Assembly (NCBI GenBank): GCA_037389465.1
Contig: JAZARR010000201.1
Coordinates: 1,178,001 to 1,242,000, forward strand
Length of the DNA stretch: 64,000 nucleotides
From: Baylisascaris procyonis
Taxonomy: Eukaryota; Nematoda; Chromadorea; Rhabditida; Ascarididae
Reading direction: 5' to 3'
Shown here piece after piece: positions 11,361 to 23,600 of this stretch (position 1 is its first letter; the number at the start of each line of letters is the position of its first letter). Position numbers and translations under genes: made by a program. The notes beneath the pieces were generated by a model. That model saw only the letters and a program-made list of their open reading frames with translations, ran no database searches and was not told the origin of the DNA.

Positions 11361-12257
11361 GCAGAAAAGCGCTCGTGCGTCTTGTTTCAAACTATGGGAA
11401 ATATTACGCTACACAGAAGACAAGGAAGAAAGGTTCTCAATGTCCTGGTGATAAGACAGATAAAGCAGAACCCTGTAGATCACATACCGGATGCTTCACT
11501 TTCCACGCCATGGATGGATCCTTGTTGGTGCGTTCATTTTCTTTTCTTCACAAATCCTTATAGATTCACTTCGGCTAGCAAAACGCACCTAGTGCTAGTG
11601 TACGCTGCGCTTATTTCCTTGTCATGAAATCCTGTATGCGCATTCTTACAACCCCTTGCATTTGTTCAAGGTCTATTAGAAGGTCCGGACGGTGTATCTC
11701 ATATTCATCACGCAAATGGCAGAGATATTGAATTTTAAATCACTATTGCATGGACGTGCCAATCACTGATATGAATTCATTCTTTGAGTATAAAAGTGTT
11801 GGTGTCAGAAAATGCTTCACTCAACAGCCTCTAAAATTCGAGCATCGACAGTTTTCGGCGGCGTTTCAATGAAGTTCGGGCTCTCAGCTTGGAAGGCAAC
11901 AATTTTTGAGGCTTCGAAACTTTTGAGCTCTAGAATACAAACATCAATTCTCATAGTGTCATATTCCTGCCAAATATCTTTTCCAACCATGCGTTTATAA
12001 TGTAAGTGACAAGTTTTCAGAAACGAGGTTGTATGGATCAAATCGATGAAATTATTCGGCAGGATAAGAGGCTAGAGTTCCTCGGTTTCTGTAAGAGTAG
12101 AACTGTGATGGCAGAGATTGAAAGAGGACCCAACTGGAAAGCATACTACTGCAGCGGTGTAACGCATGATTTTAACGATTTGGAATTCAAAGACGGAGTA
12201 CTGTGTTGCTGCCCGTCCAAATGTCCAAACGGAACTCTCAACTTCTTTCGTTACTGA
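11361..12257 (+). CDS. Small Cys-rich (Ly6/activin-receptor-like) protein, two exons seen, 5' incomplete
   Basis: Exon 11361-11527 (donor GTGCGT) joins in phase to exon 12021-12257 (acceptor TTTTCAG, stop TGA). The first carries QCPGDKTDKAEPCRSHTGCF. The second carries KRGCMDQ, GFCKSR, YYCSG and VLCCCPSKCPNGT before ending in LNFFRY. The order C..C....C-F, then GC, then C, then CCC-x3-C-N is the spacing style of nematode Ly6/activin-receptor ectodomains. The C-terminus lacks a GPI tail. No signal-peptide exon was located; the first visible exon starts after a TGCATTCAG acceptor. Exon phases at the boundary (0/0) match those of the gene at 3934-6606, supporting common descent. Confidence 0.5.
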
Positions 12258-12637
12258 TGATCAAAAGCCAATGTGCGTGATAATGCGATACCTGTCGTAT
12301 ATTTGAGCAAATTTCGAATGAGTCTGAATAACACTACAAAAGGATATTTAACAAACTTCCCACGTAGTTCTTTTATAAAAATCGCTTTTCAATGATAGAA
12401 AAATCGTCCGAGAAAGAACAAACCCTCCATCCTTCTCTTCCACGGATGGCTGAGAAAATAGTGCGTCGAGTGGAAAAACTGTCCCTATACCTAAGAAGCT
12501 ACTGCAGACGGCAGATATTCTTGCGATAATCGCATTCACCGTTAAAAGCAATACGATATTTTTTTATTAGTCTTTAAACAAATTTTCCTCTCATCAGCGA
12601 AGAACATTGCTTAACTTTTTTTCTGGACCATGAAAAC

Positions 12638-12815
12638 GTTCGCTGTAGTCTAATGGTAGAACATCATCCCGACAAGCAAAAGGTTATGGGTTCGTGCCCG
12701 TCTGCCGACAGTCAGTTGATTAGCCATCAAAAGCAATTGTCATCATCTGAATCTGGGCCAGATTAAAGAGCTGGCTGTTATATAAGATGTCAACGATATT
12801 TTATTCTTGACTGCT
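12638..12815 (+). mobile_element. tRNA-derived SINE-like element
   Basis: GCTGTAGTCTAATGGTAGAAC at 12640 matches a Pol III A box and D arm, and GGTTCGTGCCC near 12690 matches a B box. A full cloverleaf is not evident. The downstream body, ending in ATCTGGGCCAGATTAAAG.GCTGGC, has a second partial copy at 24255-24330 (AATCTGAGCCAGATTAAAATAATTGGC). This pairing of a tRNA-like head with a dispersed tail is how SINEs look. Confidence 0.55.
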
Positions 12816-13029
12816 ATTGTCCATGGATTAATAAATGTGTGAATTATGCGATCGCTTCGTGTACGCTCAGGAAGACCGCTATAAACTTGTGGCGGATCAC
12901 ATCTTTTCGAGTGAAATTCTCGCATATAGATATTCTAAATTCAATTACTAGTATTTCTCTCTTGCTATATGGAAGACATCAGCAAGCTTATCATCCTTCC
13001 CATATTATCTTCTTCGAGTTTTCAGCTTA
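12816..13029. other. No gene seen
   Basis: Short AT-rich spacer with only sub-60-codon open frames and no paired splice signals. Confidence 0.4.
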
Positions 13030-13655
13030 ACGAGTGGATCCTGCTCCTCTTTTACCAATACTTTTGGTAACAATTACAGCATTGTTTATTGCGTTGAAGC
13101 AACCTGATAGAATCAATGTGAGTTCCTTTTTGGGAAAATTGATGAATTGCTGGAGCAGGAGCAAAAAAGATTGCTGAAACGGTGAAATATTTGCCAGTGA
13201 TGATTTGTTACCAGCCGTCTCGCTGTAGAGGAAACAACTGGGTGGTATAATAGTTGTCATTAACTGCGACCAAATAAGGTGCTTTGTGCGCCAATAACGA
13301 CGCAGTTCTCGACGATAGTTATTCACATTGCAATGCCCATAAGCATGAAACTCGCAAAGCATGGAATCAGGTTGAATATGAAAATATCAACTCCAAAATG
13401 TGACAAGCTATACCAGAATGATCCCATATTCTTTCCTTTAAGGCCCCAATCACACTCACCGCATGATCTGATCTCAATAAACGTAGAACATACTGCCGCT
13501 TCCATTTCACTTCGCGCGAAATTGTTTAACAAATGGTTGCTGTAGAGCGAATTGATGTTCAATGCCTTTTCAAAGATTTCTTGAACACACGAGTGAAAAC
13601 GAACAATCACTATAATCCCAATCACAACAAGGCCACGAAATGGTGTGTCTACGCG
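13030..13655 (-). pseudogene. Frameshifted seven-transmembrane receptor-like fragment
   Basis: Reading the minus strand from 13655, the frame runs TPFRGLVVIGIIVIVRF (a membrane helix), a long Cys-bearing loop (RSCGECDWGLKGKNMG), a second helix (FGVDIFIFNLIPCFASFMLM) and then TGA at 13325-13323. The +1 frame continues at once with NNYRRELRRYW and stays open to 13027. Helix, Cys-containing loop, helix and basic loop is the layout of TM4-TM5 of a rhodopsin-like receptor, and one missing base would restore it. No TM1-3 or TM6-7 was found. It is either a relic or a sequencing indel. The family is unknown. Confidence 0.35.
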
Positions 13656-15490
13656 TGATAGTAGATAAAATCAAGTTCACTTTGCAACGGGTCAGGCAAC
13701 TGGAATCATAGTATACCTGACTATACATGACTGCGCATAAAATTAGATTCGTTCATTTTCAATTAAATGGATTGAATATCATCCCTAGTAAAGACTGCAT
13801 GAAACGATGCAGTCCGATTTTGTTGCTAATATATTTGCAGAACGCATTATGAGTGCCGAAAAAACCAATCGCTTTTTACAATTTTTGCATAATTTGTGGT
13901 TACGCTTGAAACATTTATGAAGGAAGATGGGAGGAATATCATTTCATCTAGCTTCCTCACATCTTCCATAAGGAAATATTACATTGAGGATTTTACGTTA
14001 AAGCTAACACGTCATTTCAATCAGTAGGCATTTTATTTTCTTCGAAGAGGAAAAGAATTAGCAATCAAATTGAAAAACAGCATATCTGCCCTTTATACTA
14101 TGAAACGAACTAAATTCAATATCCGAATTATGTTGGAATTATTGGACGTTGACCAGCGCCTACCCGCAAACGCATGAAATTTCAGTGAGAGATTAGCTTG
14201 AAATTTTCAACAATTCCGAAACAGCAATATCACTATAATCGCTCGTTTGGAAATTTTGATTTTAATTAAGTGCTAATTCGCTCCTCATTAAAATTATTGA
14301 TTACAGATGAAATTAAACGATAACTTATTTATTAAACGATTTACTGATATTCAGAAAACAAGTTCTGTAATTATACTTTATAAATTGTTGATCGTTTGAA
14401 CGCTTTACTATCATATTTCCTTCATATTGGATTTATTGCACGATTCACTTTCATTTAATGTAAATATTTTCACTACGCAGTGTTATACGTTCATCCAGAT
14501 CACTCCTCAAGCATTCAATTTTGCTTTCATTGTCGAATTTTCACTCTCTTTTCCTCTCTCTCTTCTATAACGTCATTGATTCCTGCTTGCATACCAATTA
14601 AGTGACCCACATTTGCCATTCTATATTTTAAAAGAATAGCCCTCTCCTCACTGATCCATCATCCACTTTAGATTTGCTTTTTCACTTATATTCGTCACAT
14701 TCCATTGATGTGACCACATTTGCATGCGCTGCTTCCGTTGTTTCCGTCCCCTTTTGCGTTTCACGACTCTAAGTGCTAAGAGATAGGAAAGATCCCAATT
14801 AGAAGATAATCGTAAAATCTACTATACGATAAAATATGCTCAAAACATTGAAAAAAAAATTTTTTTTTCGTAGAAAGTACGACGACTAGTGCTGAAAAAT
14901 CTATGATGGAGGTCACTATAAAAAGTATTATAAAAATTATACAGTTCCTATAAGTCAAGCCTATAAAGTCACAGAAGATCTACCTTGTAATCTTACCAAT
15001 TAATCAAGAATAACCCACTAACAATTAGAAAATCCACGAAATTTGCCACTTGAAAGGTGCATGCGTCTTAAAAAAACAAATAAATTTACCTCAGAGGCAT
15101 TTAATAAGTAGTATCGTTTGTGTCTATGAAGTGCTAAGGACACCAAAAAAAAAAACTGTTGGCACAAGTAGATTTGCAATCACCATTACTTTTAAAGCTA
15201 TTCATGCATCAACACTTACTTTAATTGGTAAGTTTACTACGAGCTATGAAAAACTAGAATAATGATCTTCGAAGAGATCATCATACATTCCTATCATTAT
15301 TTCTCGTAATGTTGCATTAGCTATTGCCTATGTATTTGTAGAGAGAATGATCTAGAAACATTTTAAATAAAATATGATTTATAAATTTACATTTTATATA
15401 AATATACCTTTGCCCATATTCCTTCCTCGCTACCATTCGATATCCAAATAGATCAATGGAGAAAATTTTTATTCAAAAATAAACTCGAAT
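13656..15490. other. Intergenic, no gene supported
   Basis: AT-rich sequence. A hydrophobic minus-strand frame at 14958-14776 (CIIFIILFIVTSIIDFSALV) has a membrane-helix character but no splice partner. A plus frame at 15150-15226 ends at a GTAAGT yet has no acceptor or similarity I recognise. Confidence 0.4.
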
Positions 15491-16548
15491 TCAACCAAGC
15501 CAATTGCCTTTAAGCAATGAGTTGACTTCTCGCTCACTAAGACGTTTTCGAATATATTGTAGGGGTGATTCAACGACTCTCGAATCGATCGGTTGAATCA
15601 TCTCATCGTCTGCATTGACGAATGGTGATTGTGCAACCATAAACACACCACCCTAAAATGATTCCATACTCAGAATTTGTTTAGATAATATCAAGTTTTT
15701 AAGTCAGCTCTAAAGAGTTCATTTCCGGCTCTTATAGATTTATAATAGTATTTTCCTCAGATTGATACATAAACCGCATTATAAAAATGAAATATCGTTG
15801 GCGCAACTTTGTATGTTCCTTCGGCGAAAATAAATCCCAAGAGTGGAAGATGTCCCAGTTTCGAAAGTTGTTGGTCATTGGTCACTTATGGATGTGATTT
15901 ACGGAAGTGACCAAGAAACAATTATCTGAACATAGATATACTCAAAGCACGCATGTTTACATGTTGTAAAACAATCTCCTTTAGAAAATTGTTTTAATTA
16001 GCTGATCAATCAACATCAAACGTTTCCGATTGAAGCACCGAGTGCATAATTTTGGTGACAAGAATGCAACTTTCAAATGAGCGTCTAGCATGACTATCAT
16101 ATGCAAAACACAATCATATGCCAAAGCTATTATTTTTGCAAATATAGAACAACTTCGACTATCACAAAGAATATATCTTTGCAAATAGGAATTCGCTGAA
16201 TGGATATTTTCAATTTACATTCAAAAACATAAGCAATTTTCTCTTAATATTCTCTAACAGTTATTTTAGTTTAATGATCCCTCGACATCAAAAATTCGTC
16301 GACATTTCATTGTGGATGTGGAATTAAGTATTTAGAATAGAATCATATTTGAAATAAAAAATTTCAGTCGTTTACATTCAATGCGTAGATTTAAAATATA
16401 TACGCTTTATAACTTATGAAAGAAAAAAAATCAAAGCCCTTATAGTAAATGAAACAAAAATACTTACGTTCACTTGTGATGAGTACATAAGAACGATATT
16501 GAGTATAAGTAAAAGTAAATGAACACAAGTGATCGAATTAGCCTTCAT
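15491..16548 (-). CDS. Short secreted peptide precursor, candidate amidated neuropeptide (PDF-like?)
   Basis: Exon 1 is 16548-16468 and exon 2 is 15652-15491 (stop TGA), joined in phase 0 over an 815-base intron (GTAAGT donor, TTTTAG acceptor). A TTTTCAG 14 bases before the ATG suits trans-splicing. The 80-residue product starts with a signal peptide (MKANSITCVHLLLLILNIVL), has a spacer, then YIRKR as a dibasic cleavage site, then LSEREVNSLLKGNWLG as the last residues. A glycine right before the stop is the usual amidation donor, giving a 15-residue amidated peptide. The S-E-x-x-V-N-S-L-L core resembles pigment-dispersing factor peptides (N-S-E-L-I-N-S-L-L in insects; A-E-V-V-N-H-I-L-K in C. 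elegans PDF-2). The single C-terminal peptide layout also fits. The family name is an inference; the precursor architecture is seen directly. Confidence 0.6.
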
Positions 16549-18155
16549 TCGACTCTTTCCCTCTGAAAATGCGCATTCGATAATCCATATTGGAACCTGT
16601 GATAACAAACATATATCTTATCTCCTTATCTCAGCATTAATCAGCGCTAGAGCTAAATTATGCATCCAAATGCAGCTTTGATTTGGTTTCAAAGTAGCAT
16701 TTATTTATTTTCTCACTTACTTTATTTATTCCATTAATTTACAGTTATTAATTCTTCTATTTCCTTTAACATCTAAATATTTTATCTATTTCACTTTAAT
16801 TATTCAGTGAAAGTGAAATATGTTCACCTTAATTTATGAACTTGTAAACATTACTCAGTTTAATTAAATTTTGTTCATTTACTTATCAATTAATTTATTC
16901 ATTTAATAGCATATAGTAATTAATTTATTCGCTAACTACCATATTATTCAAGCATTATTTCACATCTATTTTCACTGAGAATTTTAGCAATGAAAAAATG
17001 AAGAAAAAATAGAGATTAACCGATAAGATATACATTTTCGGATATTGTTCAATTAAGCGATCAATTTACGGAATTGCGAGCAAATAAAATATACAGTAAT
17101 TCAACTTATTTTTTAGCTGATTTGATCGTATAAAATTTCTCCTAAGACAGCATGCCGTTTTTTGTAGACCGATCAGTGCGAAATGAAATTCCTACAGGCG
17201 CATGATTTATGTAAATTTTTTGGTGTCATTGAATTTTTATAACAACTATCTCATAAATAAATTTTCATAACCCTAACTTCAGGACTATCGAGTTTAAATA
17301 GCCGAAAGACCGAAATCGTATGTGCGCAGACACACAGACACACAGAACTAAGTACGCACAAGGAGCGCACTCATAAAATACTGCGCAAAAAGGAACTAGC
17401 AAAAATGCCAAAAAAGGGATGCTAAAAGTTGTAGATTCGAAATGTGTATAGACTTGTGTAAATTTGTTGTGTAGCAACGAGAGAAGTCAACCCAATCGTA
17501 CAAATTATCTAAATTAAAAAAAATGGCACAAGGCACAATAAAGTTAACAAATCTACATCGATGCGTTATGTAAATCAACTCGATTAGGGCAATATGTTCG
17601 CACTTAGAATATCATAAGGCGTATTTTATTTAAATTTTTTTTTGATTCTCGGTTATGTTCAATTTGCAATGCAATATTTGCTCTCATTCAAGTTTCCTCT
17701 TCATTCTGGATATTTGAAGTAGGCGCAGAAGATCTATTCTAGATGCTTTAGTCAGCCCTATCTCTCTCCTTTCCCTAGCACTAAATAATCAGCATGCTAT
17801 ATAACCACAAAGAACTCGAGTTCATCATATGGAGATGTTTACCTGAGTGTGTTTGGGATTATTTCATCACTCGTTTCATTCAACAATCATGGATCAATGA
17901 TTAATATATCAAATTAAAAAAAAAACTTAAAAAATCATGCTTATTGCATCATAGAAAAGAAAATAATAACAAAGCTAATCGGTGACGCCATTGAGAAGCG
18001 TTGTGCAATTCGTAATGATGTCGCAACGATGGGTGGGACACGCGATAGACGATAGCATTGCAGCTAACTCAGTGATGAAATCTTGTAAGGAACGAACGAC
18101 ATTCGAGGTATATATAAACTTGGGCCCTTAGGCTTTCGGTTTCATCTATAAATGT

Positions 18156-18260
18156 GAAAGTATATAAATGTAAATGTAAATTTAAATATAAATATAAATA
18201 TAAACAGAAATATAAATAGAAATAGAAACAGAAATTAAATATAAATGTAAATAAATTAAA
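18156..18260. repeat. (TAAATA)n-like hexanucleotide array
   Basis: Imperfect repeats of TAAATA/TAAATG/AGAAAT. The antisense frame is a run of Tyr-Leu and Leu-His that is an artefact of the repeat. Confidence 0.8.
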
Positions 18261-19108
18261 TATTACAGTATTATTCGGCACGCGTATTGCTAGCTTATAT
18301 ATGGAAGCATTCTGCATGGATGTCGGGAAATTAGATGACTGGAACATCGAAACACAAAAGCACATACTGTGCTGCCCCTTCTAGAGTCTCGAATCCTCTC
18401 TGACGCATTCGTTGATATACTCAATTGGCCGATTACTCAGTGATCGCAATTGGATGCCCAAACTTTTGCATTCTCCCTATCCCGAGTTTCAAATTATACT
18501 CGTAAAACAGCGTAATTTATAGTAATAACCGCAAGTAAAAGATGGATTTTTGATGCAAAAACAAAAGCTTCTGAATCTTAAGAAATGAGAAAACGCATCA
18601 TCGAGGTTGGCATAAATTGTGCATTTTGCACGCTCAACCGGTAGCAGTATTATTCAAAATAATATGAAGAGGTGTTAAAGAATATGGTTTTTGATCGGTC
18701 GATTGCTTGTTTGCATAAATCCTCTCATGAAAATTTTCTTCTCCATTCCGTATGGCTTTACGAAGTTGATTTATTTTGGGCCATTTTTTGACAGTTTTAT
18801 TTGTGATTGATGATCACCGATAGAAATGACTGATAGAGATGATCATTGATTAAGGTGCACATGAATGCGCGCCTATATATGCACAGTTATGACATCATCT
18901 TAATACACTTTATTTAACTATTTGAAAAGAATATATCGAAAATATAGATATAAAATAAAAGTAATGTTTATGTTGCCGATTGAATGCATTTCGAATCAAC
19001 TCTTCCATTCAATAGTCATAACGATAACATTCCTTTTATGCTTTATGATGGTATTTTCGGCTGACATATTATGAGGCTCATAATAGGCGACTTTAAACAA
19101 TAGAACTC

Positions 19109-19110
<2 letters not shown>

Positions 19111-19154
<44 letters not shown>
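19111..19154. repeat. (TA)n microsatellite
   Basis: Uninterrupted TA dinucleotides in intergenic DNA. Confidence 0.97.
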
Positions 19155-19158
<4 letters not shown>

Positions 19159-20675
19159 CTGCAAAAATCAATTCATTCATTAATCTGATATAGTAGAGTC
19201 TACCTGCTTACTGATATACATTTTTTGAATAATATAATATAAAGTTTAAAGAAGTGATGGCATTGAACTCAATTATCATTGCATACTTAAGCTATGCGAT
19301 GCATGTGACGATCATTCCTGCAATCTCATACTCGGCAAAGCATAGCATATTCTTTGGCTCAAAACTTTTGTTCTCTCATCGACAAATGTGTATCTTGAGC
19401 TCAAGCTCAGTGTATCTCTAAATGCCACTTGAAAAGTTGCACCGCTAGAGTGGAACGGAGTGGAAGGAAGAAGTGAGAGAGCGAATCTAATTAATCCGCG
19501 TCAGAAGCACGGCATGAGCATTATCCATATAGGGCCCATTTAATAGTATATAAGCTCAATAAGCTGTTGTTTTGGTGGAAACACTCTAAGTTATGAGCGC
19601 CAATCCTAAAGGCAAAAATTTAATGCAAAATCCACAAAATTGCCCAAAATTTTAATGGTTAAAAATTTAGTCACAAGATTTGGCAATAAGAATATGAATA
19701 AATTTCGAAAACTTAAATAACGCAATTAACTCACTTATCGTAAATAAAAAGAAATTTTATTCAATTGCGGCCAAAAAAGATAAATAATTTAATTCTCTTT
19801 TCATATATTTTAGTGAAATTGTGATAGCAATTGCCTCAGAAGATGAACTCCTTCGCTATTTCTATCGCTAAGTGTTTGAACATTAAATTAGTGCAATTAT
19901 GTAATCGTTTATCTTAACTCGCTGTTTTCATTTTTTTTTTAATTCTAAATTTCACAACTAAATCTGTTGTAAATTCTGCAGGAAATCTTTAGTCATCGAA
20001 ATAGATAGCATAAAACGTATACTTTAAATTTTATGTTATTAGTAAAATCAACTAATATTAGCTGTTCATTTCGCCTTTAACCAATAATTAATAAGTGGTC
20101 CTTTATATATTCAAGTAGATATTACTATTGAAGAAAAAATTGATGAGCATTAAAACTCTTTAGAAATTTTCTAAAAAATGTTGTCCGTTGTGTAATTTTT
20201 AATAAAAAAGTAACATTACTAATGTTTCGTATGCAAAACAATTGCTACAATTGTTAGCTGTCAACGGAAAAGAGAATGAAATGTTCCCAATTCTCTATTT
20301 AAAAAAAAAAAAAAAAACTATAATTCTTTGAGAGGCACGATTCACTCACTCATAATCAACAATATGTAAATTCTTGAGCAATCAATTCTATTATTACTAA
20401 ATTACTCTGAAGTATATTTGCATATTTATATAGTAATATTTTATAGTATATTCTTGCTTCATTTGTTATTGCTTCGTTGTTTAACTTTATAGTATAATTT
20501 AATATTTAAATGATCTTCTTACCCCAATTGTTTACTGAATAGATCCTAAAATTTATGTCATATTTTAGCATTGGTAAACTTTTAATTAGTAAATAATTCA
20601 ATTATATAACGCATTTATTTTCTTTATAATTTTTTGAATAATTTTTGAAAAAGAAAAAATTCTTTTCTAATATAG

Positions 20676-23600
20676 ATGGATATAATGGCACGAAATGTTG
20701 GTGGTATTACATTTCTTCTTATGACAATAGTGGGTATTTTTGCTAATTCTATATTGGTGATAATATTCGTTAATGGTCGACAATATTTTAATTTGAATTT
20801 TTTCTATCTACTATCATATCAGCTTGCTATATGTGATTTCCTCATCTATATTTCACAATTAACACTTACTATTCCAGGATGTTTTCTCAGCGTCGAAACT
20901 TTTACCGGTTAGTCTATCTAATAATCTTTTTATTCAAATCTCTAACAAATATTGATCATTTAGTAAAATCTATTTCATTTACAATTAAGGCTATCTTTTT
21001 GGGAAAAAAGGATGATATGGGGAGGGAGGGGGGTAGGGTGAGGGGAAGGGAAGGCTCGAGTTGTATATTCTTTTTGTTGCTTAGGTGATGAAAAATCCAA
21101 ATAAGACCATTCAAAAATAAAGAATTAATTCACTTTTGTCATCTTCTCTTGCCGTTTTTGAAGTGAATATCGCCCATTTCCCCATCGAAACTCGTCCTAT
21201 TTTTTTAGCTATTACTTCGTCGACTTGACTATTTAGAGCTCTTGCCCCCCTCCCCGCTCATCCTTCACTTTTTACTTGATTCTAATTCAAAATCCTATAT
21301 ATAGAGAATTATTCTCTCGCGTAGAAATTTTTCAAAGACTATCTTTGACTTATCTCCGTTTATAAATCGTAATATTCGGCTCTATTAGGGCTACAAGTCA
21401 AATTAGGCCACAAAAAATCATAGAGATCCGATCTGACATACAATAAAAATCTCAATGCAAAATATGACAGAAATTTTTGAATGAGTTCAATCAAAACTAG
21501 TTTATTAGCCTCAGGTAGCATAGCGCAAAAATAAGAGGGATTGACTGAACTCGTTTGATTTACACTTAGCACTCGATTGCGCCAATTACTTCCTAATACA
21601 TAAATTTTTGCGCATAAAAGACTGCCCAATAATCGTCGGGAAAATTCCGGTTTACTTAACCAACAACTTCGATTAGAGTTATAAAGCCATCAAAAACTTA
21701 TATTTGCAGATCGAAAAAATTTTTATTTTACATTGATCGTTAAAAGATCGTTAAAAAAGGTCAATCTTCTGCAGAAGTTCTGATGCAATTGATTCGCCGG
21801 ATAAATAGAAGTGAAATCCTCTGGCCCGATTCTGTATTAGTTTCGACTCCTGTGAGAGAGCAAAATTTTAATTGTTCAATGTGGTCTCATAATTAAATAA
21901 AATCTAAGTTAAAAGTAATTAAATTAATAAACGATCAGGTACCGTACCCTCTTGTTTACAAGCCCAGTATAATAAATTGATAAATTCATAATTAATAAAA
22001 ATACCAGTAAAATTTCGCAGCCTATCAATCAACGATACTATTCAAAATATTTGCATGTTGTGATACAATCGGTTTCTATGGTACACTTCATTTTACATTT
22101 ATAATGGCGCTTAGTCGATTTATTGTAATCGCATATAAACAACTCTATAGTCTTTTTCAAAAATCTAAAGGACTTATTATTATTGCGTTCACATGGAGTT
22201 TCACAATCGGTAAATTTTTACTTCTCTATAGATGATAGATAAATAAAGTATCTGAAAAAAAAAGATGAAGTAGCTTCAAGTAGCTATTTCATTAGATTTT
22301 GGTTAGCTTTTTTTTGCTGTTATTACCGCGTTATTATTTGCATCGTTTACTTAAATAAAGAACATCGTGGCTATATTTTAAGAGTCATTGAAGATGAAAG
22401 GGGTGAGGAGAGATATTCGTTTTGCATGGTATTCATAAACGCATAATAATATCGCTTGGGGTGTTCATTCATTTTGTATTTGCGATGATCCCATAGTTAT
22501 ATGAGAGCAATTTGTTGATGGTATGAATAAATATATAACAACACCTCGCAGGCCAAATAAAAAATGTTTTGCAATTTTTTCGCGCAGCTTATTTTTTTTT
22601 TGTTTTTTTTTGCTACGGAATTTCAATTGGCCAATTTGGTGAATCGTGGTGTCTCCTTGTTCTTGGCACTTTTTCTTCCTGGCTGAATAACGCCTTGTGT
22701 TAGTGCTCATAAATGCAGAAATAAATGTTCGACCGCCGTAATCGATCGTAGCCATCGAACTGTATCTATTCTAAAGGCAAACCCCCAAAAACTATTCTTT
22801 ATTCTTTAATCGTATTTCCTTGTTCTATTCCTACCACTATCACCCATTTCTAGACCTCATTGTCTCCTTTCATATTAGTATTGTGATTGTTCCAGAATTT
22901 AATGAAGAGTTCATTTTTCGTCTATTTGAATATCAATAATATTTGAATTTGAATAATAGAATTGCTTAAGTTATTCAAAGAACATATTTACAAATGCTTT
23001 TTTGAGATAATCGTTAAATCAAATACGTGTACCGCTTGCTCTCATAGTTCGTCTCACTTCCCTTCTTCCCACTCCCAACTCGTTTTCCCACCACCTCGTC
23101 CTCTTCCCACCCCCCCTCCCCCTTTCCCCAAATTGTCATTAAAAAATCTGTAAAAATTGAATGAGCAATAATTTTCTCTCGATTTGAATAAAAATTAGGC
23201 AATAAAAGAACTCATCTAATAAGAAATGATAATTAAAATTTAAATCAACCATAACCGGTTAATGCGACAACCAAAATGATAATTGATAAAAGCAATGCTA
23301 ACAAATATAAGGGAAAATTTTTTTCAGTAATCTTTACAGTAGAACAAAATTTATGTCCGAAAAATTTCAACTTTATTGGTTTATTCTTATTTAAAGATTG
23401 CTCTGCGGCGGGCACTCTTGGACCCCCATATTTAAGGTTAGCTTTTTTTTTTTTGCTTAGAAAATCCACTTATCAATAAGATTTATCCATGTTTCGATGA
23501 AACGATAAATAAACTTCAAAGAATTGCAAATTTAAACGCGTTATTAATTGCAACGACAACGAAGATTTAATGTTTAAACTTAGGCTACTCTTTAACATTT

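Larger units (their letters stand above)
16549..20660. other. Long intergenic stretch, no gene supported
   Basis: About 4 kb of AT-rich DNA with many A and T runs. It holds the TAAATA array at 18156-18260 and the AT microsatellite at 19111-19154. A minus-strand hydrophobic frame at 17477-17265 overlaps CA-rich repeats and has no splice partner. Confidence 0.5.

Noticed and set aside
12638..12710. Functional tRNA gene
   Set aside because: A- and B-box matches are good, but acceptor and anticodon stems do not pair well and the tail recurs elsewhere, so a SINE head fits better.
18069..18365. 98-codon minus frame rich in Tyr, Leu and Phe
   Set aside because: Mostly the translated TAAATA hexanucleotide array.
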